Assembly: GCA_950022655.1 (NCBI GenBank)
Contig: OX465579.1
Location: 177,577,263-177,641,262, forward strand
DNA: 64,000 bases
From: Alentia gelatinosa
Taxonomy: Eukaryota > Annelida > Polychaeta > Phyllodocida > Polynoidae
Direction: 5' to 3'
Both the position numbers and the translations under genes were made by a program. This document shows, piece by piece, positions 22,853 through 33,090 of the stretch. Each line of letters begins with the position of its first letter. Position 1 is the first letter of the stretch. A model generated the notes under the pieces. It was not told where the DNA came from. It did not search any database and saw only the letters and a list, made by a program, of their open reading frames with translations.

Positions 22853-23184
22853 AGGACAATACCAACCCTCTGTGAATCCAAAAAGATGAATGAGGAATCT
22901 ATGAAACTTTCCCGAATCTATTAAACTATCCCGAAGTTATCCTACTGTAAACTTTGTAATCCTCCAAATAGGAGACCAATGTCGTAGGTGCACCCCTCTC
23001 ATAAGATCTCACACTCTCTAAGTCGTATTCTGTACTCTCGCTACACACTATAGAGAAGAATTCTTAACGAACTAGGCTTAGAGCCTTGAGAATCCACTGG
23101 CCTGCCCCCCCGTGCTAAAGACGTACATCAATGCAAACAAAGATTCCTATAATCTCAATGATGCCACCTAGCGGGAATACTGTG
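22853..23184. other. No gene seen
   Basis: Unique-looking DNA in the presumed receptor intron. Nothing recognised. Confidence 0.35.
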
Positions 23185-23725
23185 ATGCTATAGTAGCCAC
23201 CAGAATGCCTGGAGGCATCATGCTGTGGTAGCCACGGGGATGCCTGGAGGCATCATGCTGTGGTAGCCACGGGGATGCCTGGAGGCATCATGCTGTAGTA
23301 GTCACAGGAATGCCTGGAGGCACCATGCTTCTGTAGCCAGGGGAATGCCTTGAGGCATCATACTCCTATAGCCAGGGGAATGCCTGGAGGCATCATGCTG
23401 TGGCATTCACAGGAATGCCTGGAGGCATCATGCTTCTGTAGCCAGGGGAATGCCTGGAGGCATCATGCTGCCATAGCCAGGGGAATACCTGGAGGCATCA
23501 TGCTGCTGTAGCCAGGGGAATGCCTGGAGGCATCATGCTGTGGTAGACACAGGAATACCTGGAGGCATCATGCTGTGGTAGCCAAGGGAATGCATTGAGG
23601 CATCATGCTGTGGTAGCCAAGGGAATGCATCGAGGCATCATGCTGCTGTAGCCAGGGGAATGTCTCAAGGCATCATGTTGTGGTAGCCACAGAAATGACT
23701 AGAGGCATCATGCTGTGGTAGCTAC
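23185..23725 (+). repeat. 35-bp minisatellite, left part
   Basis: About 15 copies of a 35-bp unit containing GGAATGCCTGGAGGCATCAT, then GCTGTGGTAGCCA. The array is split by two family E elements. One leftover piece lies at 26363-26384, and the array resumes at 27071 with ATCATGCTGGGGTAGCTA. A related two-unit piece lies at 58665-58735. Confidence 0.9.
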
Positions 23726-23950
23726 CACTGCACGAAAACCACCATTTTACATATGTATACGCCCGGCGTATATTGGTATGCTTTTTCGTATACAAGGTTG
23801 ACATTTTTTCTGTTGTGTATGCGCCTTATCTATTGGCTTATATACTGTCCATGTTCTGGTCAGATGTAGTCATATATACGCCTGATTCCGATCTCTGCCA
23901 CTTAGGGACACCACTGTGGTATATCTCATTTGCCATTAGTCATGAAGTCC

Positions 23951-24601
23951 AGGGACCCGTTTCAATAGAATGTGTCACAAAGCCACTTAGTGACATGACT
24001 AGTGACAGCAATAGAGACAGGAATAGTGACAAAATTTAATTCTCGTTTCAATAGGCATGTCACTATTGGGGTGGTGTGTCAGTTCACTGTTGTTGACATA
24101 GTGACATTGCTGCCTGGGCCTTTCAATGGATAGTGTTAGTGCTATCGGGAACAAGTGGTGTCAAGGTGAAAGTCGCTGCAGAAATTAGTGACAGGCTTGA
24201 GTAATCCTACACTGGCCATCAGGGCAACATTTGCTATGACAAAATTCAAACGTGAATATTGTTGGTTTGGAAGGGCCGATCTCCTTCATATTTGGAATGG
24301 TTATAAGTTATATGTGTCCCTAACTGGCGATAAAGTTTCATACCTTTATTCCGATGGTAAGTAAAGTTATGTGTTTGTGACATCAAAAACGAGAGGGTAT
24401 ACCCTCTCGCTATTTAAGACACTACAGTGACCTTTTTAGTGACTGGACACCCACTTCTGAAATGGTACAAGCCACTATTAGCGCCTGTCTGTAACAAGGA
24501 CTCCCGGAATGGCTTGTCACTAAACTACTGCAACGCAACCTGTCGCTATCGTGTCACTACACCCAATAACAGACGTCCTACAGACTATTGAAACGGGCCC
24601 C
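23951..24601. mobile_element. Family F element nested in family E
   Basis: GGGACCCGTTTCAATAG and CTATTGAAACGGGCCC are inverted ends about 650 bp apart. The family E sequence CCAGG resumes directly after it (CAGGGCTTCACTGAGAG). The interior is rich in GTGAC/GTCAC words. Non-coding. Confidence 0.7.
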
Positions 24602-24655
24602 AGGGCTTCACTGAGAGTGTAGGGAGAGGCTTGAGAGACCACAGGACCTCTACCC

Positions 24656-25484
24656 CCATACCAACTCCTACCCCCGCCTACCCCCACCTACCCCCGCCTA
24701 CCCCCGCCTACCCCCGCCTACCCCCGCCTACCCCTGACTACCCCCGACTACCCCCGCCTACCCCCGACTACCCCCGACTACCCCCGACTACCCCCGACTA
24801 CCCCCGACTACCCCCGACTACCCCCGACTACCCCCGACTACCCCCGACTGCCCCCGACTGCCCCCGACTGCCCCCGACTGCCCCCGACTACCCCCGACTA
24901 CCCCCGCCTACCCCCGACTACCCCAGACTACCCCCGACTACCCCCGACTACCCCCGACTACCCCCGACTACCCCCGCCTACCCCCGCCTACCCCCGCCTA
25001 CCCCCGCCTACCCCTGACTACCCCCGACTACCCCCGACTACCCCCGACTACCCCCGACTACCCCCGACTACCCCCGACTACCCCCGACTACCCCCGACTA
25101 CCCCCGACTACCCCCGACTACCCCCGACTACCCCCGACTACCCCCGACTGCCCCCGACTGCCCCCGACTACCCCCGACTGCCCCCGACTACCCCCGACTA
25201 CCCCCGACTACCCCCGACTACCCCCGACTACCCCCGACTACCCCCGACTACCCCCGACTACCCCCGACTACCCCCGCCTACCCCCGACTACCCCCGACTA
25301 CCCCCGACTACCCCCGACTACCCCTGACTACCCCCGACTACCCCCGACTACCCCGCCTACCCCCGCCTACCCCCGCCTACCCCCGACTACCCCCGACTAC
25401 CCCCGACTACCCCCGACTACCCCCGACTACCCCCGACTACCCCCGACTACCCCCGACTACCCCCGACTACCCCCGACTACCCCT
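24656..25484 (+). repeat. 10-bp minisatellite CCCCCGACTA
   Basis: About 83 tandem copies of CCCCCGACTA, with CCCCCGCCTA and CCCCCGACTG variants arranged in blocks (higher-order pattern). The minus strand is TAGTCGGGGG repeated, a G-run every 10 bases. ORFs of Pro-Asp-Tyr-Pro type are an artefact. It lies in family E sequence at a place that is already G/C-rich in the short copy. Confidence 0.95.
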
Positions 25485-25730
25485 CGAGGGTCTCCCACTG
25501 AGACTACCTATATCTACCAACACAAAGGGGCAGGAGGCAGCGGGGGCGAATCTTTTTTATTTTCTATCGGTACACATATACGCCCGGCGTATACATGTTG
25601 TGCATAGGATATTTCCTCTTGTATACGCCTGATGTGAAATACATGTACAGCCAAGACGTGTCCGTATTCAAGAGGAAACAGTCTCGTATACGCCTCATAT
25701 GCTGGCATGAAATATGGGCGTATATATATA

Positions 25731-26281
25731 TTACCCACCTATTACGGAGTCTCCGTAGGAAATGTATAGGGCACCTGGAATTGGCTACCCGGAGATTCTG
25801 GCCTGTCAGAATCTCCTGCAGGAGATTCCGGAAAAAAAAGTCCCTGCCAAAATGAGGTCAATTCATAATGTACTTCAAAATAAATTTATTTAATGTTCAT
25901 TCAATATTATTCAGTTATAATTAGTCACAATAATCTCATTTACCATCAGAAATCAGTGTCAGAAAAGGTTTTGTAGACCAAAAACCCAGAAAAATAGCTA
26001 TACTATATTACAGGCGTAAGCATACACCAAATTACCACCATGCTTGACAGTGGGGTGGCGCTATGGCGTAATCTGGAACTTTATGTACTTATTAGGCAAT
26101 AAACATGTGATTAATCTTGTAGGGGGGTAATAAATACAATAACGACTGGTTTTGTATACGAGTGTCCGCAATCTCCTCGTAGTTGACGACGTAATATCCT
26201 CGCGAATCGCTTGGATATTACTACGCGTCAACTACTCGGAGATTACGGCCAATCGTTCACAAAACCAGCCATTATTGTATA
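25731..26281 (+). mobile_element. Family C element nested in family E
   Basis: ATTACCCACCTATTACGGAG starts it, GGGGGTAATAAATACAATAA ends the body, and a hairpin (CGACTGGTTTTGTATACGAG with its complement) ends at ATTATTGTATATG. The tip at 26194-26217 on the minus strand reads AA-GCG-ATT-CGC-GA between ATATCC and GGATAT. Boundaries are set by the uninterrupted family E copy. Confidence 0.8.
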
Positions 26282-26384
26282 TGAAAACAAGTCAATATTC
26301 AGCCGATACATGCAATTCCGCGGGGGCAAATATATGAATAAAATGGTGGTTTTCGCGCAGTGCACAGGAATGCCTAGAGGCATC

Positions 26385-27070
26385 CACTGCACGAAAAGTA
26401 CCGCTTTACATATGTATCCGAAATGCATCTAACAGTAGGATTTTGCGTCTAGAAATTCGACCTGTTATCCGTCTCGTAGATGCCTTATCTAGTGGCGTAT
26501 ATACATGTGCATGGTGCGGTCTTATATACGTCATATATACGCCTGGTTCCGTTGTATATACACCAACATCCAAAGGTTCCGATCTTTGCAACTTGGGAAC
26601 ACTACTGGTAGCATATTTCATTTGCCATTAACCACCAAAGTCTGTTTTATATGAAAAATGCAATCTTATATTACCAATTTATTTTATAAAACCTTTATAA
26701 AACCTGATTGAGTATAAAGGGGGGGCGGTAGGGGTTGGGGTTGGGAGGTCGTGGGTGGCGGGTCAGTGTTGGTGCATCCTCTACCAACACCCACAGGACG
26801 GGGCGGGCCGCGGGTCGCAATTTTTTTTTTTTTGTATCATATATACGCCTGGCATATATATATTGCACAGAGTATGTTTTATCTTAAATACGCCAGGCGT
26901 GAAAGACAGCCAAGTCGCGCGCGTCTACATATGGAAACTGTCTCGTAGTCGCCCAAAACACAGACGCGTATAAGAGGTGTATACAAGTATAAACAAGCCA
27001 CGATACAGCCGATACGTGCGTTATCACGATGGCGTATATATATATGTAAAATAGTGCTTTTCGTGCAGTG
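26385..27070 (+). mobile_element. Family E element, second copy in the minisatellite
   Basis: CACTGCACGAAAAGTACC and ATAGTGCTTTTCGTGCAGTG are the inverted ends. It is separated from the previous family E copy by only 22 bases of 35-bp minisatellite. The interior has a G-rich part (26715-26815) and a T run. Confidence 0.75.
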
Positions 27071-27241
27071 ATCATGCTGGGGTAGCTAGGGTCAACACAT
27101 TCAAACCCAAATAAATCAAATCAACGATTGAATATTCATTGTGTGGCAATAGATAGACACACAAAAGAGAAGCACAAACTAAAAGCCAATTGTCAATTAA
27201 TGGCAATTAATCAGTGTCAATGACGATATTTAAACTTGTAC

Positions 27242-27332
27242 CTGTTCATAAATTTCCACAAGATGAGTATGAAGACGATTAATCCAATGATCACTACACC
27301 AATGCAGATCCCGATAACGATGTATTGGATAT
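27242..27332 (-). CDS. Transmembrane exon of the same receptor
   Basis: A 91-base minus-strand exon with a good acceptor (CTATCTCACAG) and donor (AACAG then GTACAAG). It encodes about 30 residues, nearly all one hydrophobic segment (IVIGICIGVVIIGLIVFILI) followed by WKFMNR, a basic stop-transfer stretch on the cytoplasmic side. It starts in phase 1 and ends in phase 2, matching the phase 2 acceptor of the tail exon 19619-21230. Exons for the extracellular part must lie further right, possibly beyond the Polinton; I could not recognise any. Assignment to the same gene is inference from strand, phase and topology. Confidence 0.65.
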
Positions 27333-27433
27333 CTGTGAGATAGAAAAAGATATGAGATATGATACATACAAATAGGTATGAGATGTGATACATATACACA
27401 ACTAGATATGAGATTTACCACTGAGGGAAATAC

Positions 27434-27625
27434 TAATGCCACAGTCACACTGGCGTAAACTTTGGCGTTTCTTCTACATATTTGAATTGGTGGGGACCAT
27501 GTATTAGCTACAGATTTGGAACGTATCTGTTTGCTTTGCTTTAACATTTTAGTATGCTTCTCAAAGCTTATTTACGCTTCTGTACGTATTGTGGCGTTTT
27601 TTACGCCAGTGTGACTGGGGCATTA
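27434..27625. mobile_element. MITE with CAGTCACACTGGCGTAAA ends
   Basis: ACAGTCACACTGGCGTAAAC and its complement TTTACGCCAGTGTGACTG bound 190 bp. It is flanked by TAA (27434-27436) and TTA (27623-27625), so TWA-type duplication. Non-coding. Confidence 0.7.
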
Positions 27626-27735
27626 AGTATCATATTACCATGTTTAAGTATCATGTTACTATGTATAAGTATCATGTTACCATGTTTGAGTATCATGTTA
27701 CCGTGCATAAGTATCATGTTATCATGTTTAAGTAT
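27626..27735 (+). repeat. 21-bp tandem repeat
   Basis: Five copies of a unit like TAAGTATCATGTTACCATGT directly after the MITE. Confidence 0.8.
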
Positions 27736-28090
27736 AGACAGAAGAGCGTTTGCCTTCATAGGTGAACTTTTATGATAATATTTTAATAGCTAAAAACATT
27801 TTATAGACAAATATCCTTCGTATGAAATATGTAGCCTACTGTAAATTAGATATCTCAAATGTACCTATATTTTTTTTTATTTAATTGTTTGATAATTTCT
27901 CATGGAAGTTCCAACTAGAAAGTTCTAATCACCCTCAGCCCAATTTATGGATGATACCAAAGTGATTACAAAAATCTTAGAATTTTAGAGGATCTTTCCA
28001 TTGGCCGACGAAGATTTTTCATCTCGGTGATGCCACCAACTGTATGTCGCTATCAATTTATCTGTGAGGGTACATTATATGCTCTGTTTC
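27736..28090. other. No gene seen
   Basis: AT-rich unique DNA. Confidence 0.35.
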
Positions 28091-28091
28091 T

Positions 28092-28885
28092 TCTTTACCT
28101 CACCCCTGGTATTTTTTTCCCATAGGAACTCGTATCCAATGCCCATTGAGTATTTAGAAAAATGACTCAATGGTGGATTATGTCACAAAGGTTAGCTCAT
28201 TAGTCAATGTCAAGGGTGAGATAAATTAAGAAACCTATTTAAGTTTACCGCCAGAGCTCGATCCTATCTCGTTTGAATCGCTAAGTACTTCATGCGGCTT
28301 CACCTTCTGAATTACTACTATCGTAAAACTGGATGAGTGTTAATCTTGGCCACCGTATGCCACGACTGGAGTATGGCATAGTGATTTCATGAGGCGAAGC
28401 CGAGTGAAGTCCGGAGCCAAAACTTCAGGAGTGGAATGCGGTGGCCATGATTAAAACGAATCAGGTTTTGATTTTATCCTACTCCGTCTCCTCAATTTTG
28501 GAATATTACATGATAACAATTCTGTATGCCACTAGTGGTATATAAAACTCTGTATGCCAGTCAGCGTGGCATACGGAAACTCAATGTTAAGCCTATGGGA
28601 TTTTATATTAGTTATAGATACGAGGCAGGAACACTTCTACACACAACCGATGCTACCTTGAATATGACGAATATGTGTCAGAACCAAACCGTTGCTATGC
28701 AATCTCCCAGGATACATTGTTGAAGGAACAATGAAGCATAACAACCACCCATCGCGCCAGTGACATCACACTAGCGCGGCCGTTCTCCCAGCATAGTTTA
28801 GGTGGGGAAACGGTAGGAACCAAGCATTTTATATTAGGGGTAGGATAAATGATTCAAACTCGATGCGATACAAGCTCTGACTCTA
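28092..28885 (-). mobile_element. Family B element (GAGCTC subtype) interrupted by another family B element
   Basis: Body from ACCTCACCCCTGGTATTTTT to AAGGGTGAGATAA (28213), then a hairpin arm AGAGCTCGATCCTATCTCG with apex GGCTTCACC near 28305. It is interrupted at about 28320 by a CTTGGCCACC-subtype element (tip 28385-28408, GA-GGC-GAA-GCC-GA) that ends ATTAGGGGTAGGATAAA at 28849. The other arm, GATTCAAACTCGATGCGATA, resumes at 28851. A further unassigned 200-bp segment lies inside the inner element's body (about 28620-28825). Confidence 0.65.
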
Positions 28886-29487
28886 AACTTTCATAGCTTT
28901 CTATCAGTGGTTCCTGACTGCAGATCGGTGTCGAATAATCGGCCAATGAGAACGGGTTTTATATATGGATGAAGGCAAACCCCATGCCCACACAATACTA
29001 ACCACCACTAGCAAGCTCCATCGTGGCCCTTCGATATCTCGTCTACATCACAACCACCAGGATCGCCACCAGTCTCAGGATCTCTGTCAAGCGAACACCA
29101 AATTGACTTATCGGACGATTCACCTTGAAATTAAAAAACTATGGCAGTTTACGAGAATTAAAAAATGATGATATCAAATAATAATTGTAGAACACATTTC
29201 TAACTATAGAAATAAAGGTCACCTTGATAGTTTTACAACAACTGTAAAAAAGGTCCAAATATCGAGGTAGTCAACGTGTGACATTCACGTAAAACCGTTT
29301 AAATGACTTAAATCTGCGAGACTGATCAATATCATCAAGTCCGATCGCCTCCCGTTACGCCGCTCCGCGTTGTCGACGTCATAATAACGTTGGCTACCAG
29401 AGTTCCAGGTGATCCTGTGTCATAGATTTCATAGTCCGCTCCACGTCGACCGTTGCCGGGTTTTCACCATCCCATCTCCCAGTGTGC
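28886..29487. other. Left flank of the Polinton, no gene seen
   Basis: Unique-looking DNA with a 67-codon ORF (28965-29168) lacking any recognisable domain. GTTGCCGGGTTTTC at 29451-29464 recurs in the right flank at 48664. Confidence 0.35.
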
Positions 29488-29493
29488 AGTGAA
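29488..29493. other. Target-site duplication AGTGAA, left
   Basis: AGTGAA directly before the left TIR; the same six bases follow the right TIR at 48508-48513. Six-base duplications are the rule for Polintons. Confidence 0.92.
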
Positions 29494-29785
29494 ACTACTA
29501 GGGAGGGTCTTCAGCCCCACCCTACAGCTGTGACCAGATGACGTCATCACTTGAGATGACGTAACCTACTTGAGTGGGGTACTTGAGAGACAATGGTCTA
29601 TTGTTGAGGGGTACTCGAGTAGGTGCTTGACAATGGATCTATTGAATTTCTTTTCAGGAGGGTACTTGAGTGGTGTATTGTTGTTAAACATTGGACAATG
29701 GGGATTATTGGATGACAATGGTTCATTCATCATCATGTATTGTTAGTAAGCAGTGAACAATGGTTGAAGGGGATAAAGATCATTG
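29494..29785 (+). repeat. Polinton left TIR, 292 bp
   Basis: Begins ACTACTAGGGAGGGTCTTC. I compared it with the reverse complement of 48216-48507 in blocks and found no mismatch. It contains a perfect TGACGTCA palindrome (29539-29546), a CREB/ATF-type site, and a second half-site-like GATGACGTAA. Repeated words such as GGGGTACTTGAG and ACAATGG continue in degenerate form inward to about 30000. Confidence 0.95.
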
Positions 29786-30081
29786 ATCATGGAGTGGGTG
29801 TATTGTTGGTAAACAATATGTGAAGGGGTACTCTGAAATTAATAAACAGTGTACAATATGAGGATTGTATTTTGAAGGGGTACTTGACAACAAATAAAGA
29901 TCATTCAACATGGTACTGGTTCTGTGCTAAACAGTGGACTATATTTGAATGGGATGATATGAATGGCAACAAATTAATTTCATTCAATATGATACTAGAG
30001 TGCTTCATTGTTAGTAAATAGTGGACCATATGGCGGCAACATGTTACTTGACAAAAGATTTAATTAAATTTTCACTGTGAG
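29786..30081 (+). repeat. Subterminal degenerate repeats of TIR words
   Basis: TATTGTTGGTAAACAAT, GAAGGGGTACT and AAAGATCATT recur with spacing like that in the TIR. The region looks like older TIR-derived duplications between the TIR and the first gene's TATA box. Confidence 0.55.
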
Positions 30082-30087
30082 TATAAA
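30082..30087 (+). promoter_or_regulatory. TATA box of the left TIR-proximal gene
   Basis: TATAAA in GAGTATAAAGCTGC, 39 bases before the ATG at 30126. That spacing gives a short leader. Confidence 0.6.
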
Positions 30088-30125
30088 GCTGCACATGGAG
30101 GGAAAGCTGTCAGTCCTACACAACC

Positions 30126-31243
30126 ATGGCAACAAGCAGGATAGCATCAGCAGAGCAGGTCTCCAGAATGGACAAGATGAGACTAAGTGTCAAAGTTGAC
30201 ATGACTATCTCTGATAGTTCAGTTCAATTGATCAGAAGGAGAAGGGATAAAACATTCATGGTAACTGTTTTCCCAAGATCTATTGTAGAGCTGAGTATAC
30301 AACACAGCTCTGCATTTTCCAGGCTGACTGGAACTGATGGAGAGGAAGTTCTTCTTTCTCGCAAGCATGACTGGCTCCTGTCTTTGACCACCATAAAGGG
30401 GAAACCATGTTTCTGCTACAACAAGGTGGAGGCTCACCAAAACAATGTCCAGTAAGTATTATTTGTCTCACCTTTCACTTAAGGATATCAGTAATTTATC
30501 ATTAATTAAATACGTCCAATTGTAGGTGTGGGGGACAAAAAAAAAAAAATTTATGTGTAATAGTTTTTTCCTTCATTTATTTCAGATGGGTCGAGACGTT
30601 TGTTGAAAAAGATATTTATCTTCAAATGGTCAATCAGTTTATTGGGTTTAATCCCAGTGACTGGGCCGAGGAGGAGGAGGATGACAGTATGATGATGATG
30701 GATGTTGGCGTACACTTAATGAGTATATATTATGGTGTTTTGGAAGATGTCTCAACAGGAAAGCAGAGAGTGTTCTCCCAGAAGTACTTGGACCGTGGAG
30801 TTTGTGAATTGAACACTTTCACTAATCAAGACAAGGACAGAATCCAAAGGGTGATAATCAAATCACTCTCAATTCCGATCCCAAAGACGTCAGACATACT
30901 AGCAGACATTTACTATCACTTGTTGCATGCAAGTTATGATACTATGGTGAAGGCTAACTGCTTTGGCTGTGTGAATGACAAGGACAGTCAAAGGGATCAC
31001 ATGGAGTTTGGTTGTTTAGATGAAAAAGATGTGTTGATAGAAATGTATGGAAGCAGCTGCCATAAGGTATTGAGAGTTGCACAATTTAAGCATGCACTCC
31101 ACACTATGTGTTTAGAGTTTAAAGTTGCCAATGATCAATCAGCAGAGTCCATTGCTGACTTTTTGAAGGAAGTTAGTTATGTAGATGTGCTGTACATGGA
31201 CAAACCATTGGTATACGAGTATAACAAGATAGATGGATTGTGA
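30126..31243 (+). CDS. Polinton left-end gene, 327 aa, two exons, unknown function
   Basis: Exon 1 is 30126-30451 and exon 2 is 30586-31243, with a GTAAGT donor and TTTCAG acceptor. The join is phase 2 and gives 327 codons plus TGA. The start has a good context (ACCATGG) and a TATA box 39 bases upstream; AATAAA follows at 31265. The N-terminus is basic and Ser-rich with RRRRDK at about residues 37-42. Exon 2 starts with WVETFVEKDI and has an acidic run followed by four Met near residue 130, then a Cys/His-containing stretch (CFGCVNDKD). I recognise no domain. The last 37 bases of exon 1 plus donor are identical to the end of PolB exon 2 (36940-36985) but read in another frame. It is transcribed inward from the TIR, like the 139-aa gene at the other end. 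Confidence 0.75.
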
Positions 31244-31264
31244 TATAGTCAGACAAACATTGCT

Positions 31265-31270
31265 AATAAA
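31265..31270 (+). terminator. Poly(A) signal of the left-end gene
   Basis: AATAAA 22 bases after the stop codon. Confidence 0.6.
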
Positions 31271-31370
31271 ACATGGAACATGATAAACTCTTGTCTTTTG
31301 AATTATCAATCATCATAAAAAAATAATTACTGTGTAGCGAATCTTATGTCTCACATTAACATAGATATAA

Positions 31371-31866
31371 CCCATATAACTTTTTTAGTCTGGTTCCTAG
31401 CTGGTTTCGCACCAGTCTATCATGAAGAGCACATCTTCATGAGTATATGTTTTAAATCTGGTGCAGATCTGACCATTATTAACCGAGATATAAACCATAT
31501 AACTTTTTTAGTCTGGTTCCTAGCTGGTTTCGCACCAGTCTATCATGAAGAGCACGTCTTCATGAGTATATGTTTTAAATCTGGTGCAGATCTGACCATT
31601 ATTAACCGAGATGTAAACCATATAACTTTTTTAGTCTGGTTCCTAGCTGGTTTCGCACCAGTCTATCATGAAGAGCACGTCTTCATGAGTATATGTTTTA
31701 AATCTGGTGCAGATCTGACCATTATTAACCGAGATATAGCCCATATAACTTTTTTAGTCTGGTTCCTAGCTGGTTTCGCACCAGTCTATCATGAAGAGCA
31801 CGTCTTCATGAGTATATGTTTTAAATCTGGTGCAGATCTGACCATTATTAACCGAGATATAGCCTA
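31371..31866 (+). repeat. 123-bp tandem repeat, four copies, hairpin-rich
   Basis: Four nearly identical units of 123 bp. Each holds two inverted repeats: CTGGT...ACCAG with a TTCGC-type loop, and TCATGAAGA/TCTTCATGA around GCACG or GCACA. As 123 is 41 codons, an ORF of 173 codons runs through (31346-31867), encoding a hydrophobic 41-residue repeat (core FLVWFLAGFAPVYHEEH). There is no clear promoter of its own, and it follows the poly(A) signal of the previous gene. It could be a structural DNA array or a repeat protein; I do not call a gene. Confidence 0.85.
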
Positions 31867-33090
31867 AAATGTAAAAAATGCCTATACCCCCCAGTGACGA
31901 TACCGCATCGTCGGTATCGCAACGATACCACGGCGTCGGTAGCGCACTCGTTTAAGTATTAATAACAAGTATTAATAGAAACATATAGACATAGCATTGA
32001 CAATGATAAAGAGATTTATTAGTTCCAACTTCTGCTTACAGAGGACATCACAATCTGATTTTAAACAAACTTTGATGAAAGGTGAGACAAATCTGTGAAA
32101 AACATCAATTAAAAACATTTGAATAATTATAAAACCTTGATGGACCATTGTAAAAAGTTCATGTAGTTATATCTTATTTGTCTGGAATATAAGAGAGTAT
32201 TATTTTCAAAAATATAATGTCAACACCGCTTTATAGTGTATGATGTATTTCATAAGGTTATGAGAAAATATGCTTCATATTGTGAAGAAAAGAAGAGGTG
32301 TGTATACTACGTATGTGGTCGGGTCTATCACATAGCTGATAGACCCCTGAACAAAAGGAAAAAATTTTCAATTTTTTGGAACCAACGCCAGTTCTCGCTC
32401 ATGTGAGGGATGATGCTCATGCATTCTAGAACCATCTAGAGACTTGACATCAGAAGAACCACGTTACTGAATCAGTTCCTAAACCAAGCCGTCCCTTGGT
32501 ACACGGATTGTGAAGGTTAAATAAGAGCATGGTTCTTTGCATGGTTCTCTAAGGGCGGTATACAGTAAGTACAATTTTCTATAACTCTATGTTCTATAGC
32601 TCTATGTTCTATAACTCTATGTTCTACAACACACAGTCTAGATATTTCTATCAAACAAAATATGTAGTATATATATATATATGTAGTATATGTAGTATAC
32701 ACCTCTGTGTATACATCTCGCATTACTCTATATATGTACATCTCGCATCACTCTATGTAGTTTACAACACGTTAACACGCCTATGGTAGTAAGTATACAG
32801 CTGTACAATACATGACTATGAATCTGTATCTGTGAGTATACAACTGTAGCATACAGCCCCAAGTACAATACATGACTATGAATCTGTATTCCATGCTAGC
32901 GAGTTTACTACTACATGCTAGTTTACATGGTTATGGTAGTAAGTACAATACAGTATATAGCTATAGAAGACACTATGTAGATTAAACTCAAAACTCACCT
33001 AAACGTGGCTCTGTAGACACTGGCACGTGCGTTAGTCAGATTCACTCTCCTAGCATACTTGTTTAGTACAGAGACTATGATTGGGAGAGT
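31867..33090. other. Polinton intergenic region with hairpins, no gene
   Basis: AT-rich DNA. CGATACC/GGTATCG inverted repeats lie near 31898-31919, and a 10-bp perfect inverted repeat GGGTCTATCA/TGATAGACCC lies at 32321-32346. Short tandem TCTATGTTCTATAAC units are at 32580-32632. ORFs are short and unconvincing. No protease gene is seen here. Confidence 0.5.

Larger units (their letters stand above)
23726..26362 (+). mobile_element. Family E element swollen by nested insertions
   Basis: Ends CACTGCACGAAAACCACCAT and its complement ATGGTGGTTTTCGCGCAGTG. Compared with the 407-bp copy at 10805-11211, it is over six times longer. It contains a family F element, a 10-bp minisatellite and a family C element, each interrupting recognisable family E sequence. 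It sits inside a 35-bp minisatellite. Confidence 0.8.

Noticed and set aside
24631..25017. ORF with PDYPRLPPTT repeats
   Set aside because: It is a frame of the 10-bp CCCCCGACTA array inside a transposon.
31346..31867. 173-codon repeat ORF considered as a gene
   Set aside because: The 123-bp unit length keeps any stop-free unit open. There is no promoter or poly(A) of its own. Kept as a repeat and a finding only.
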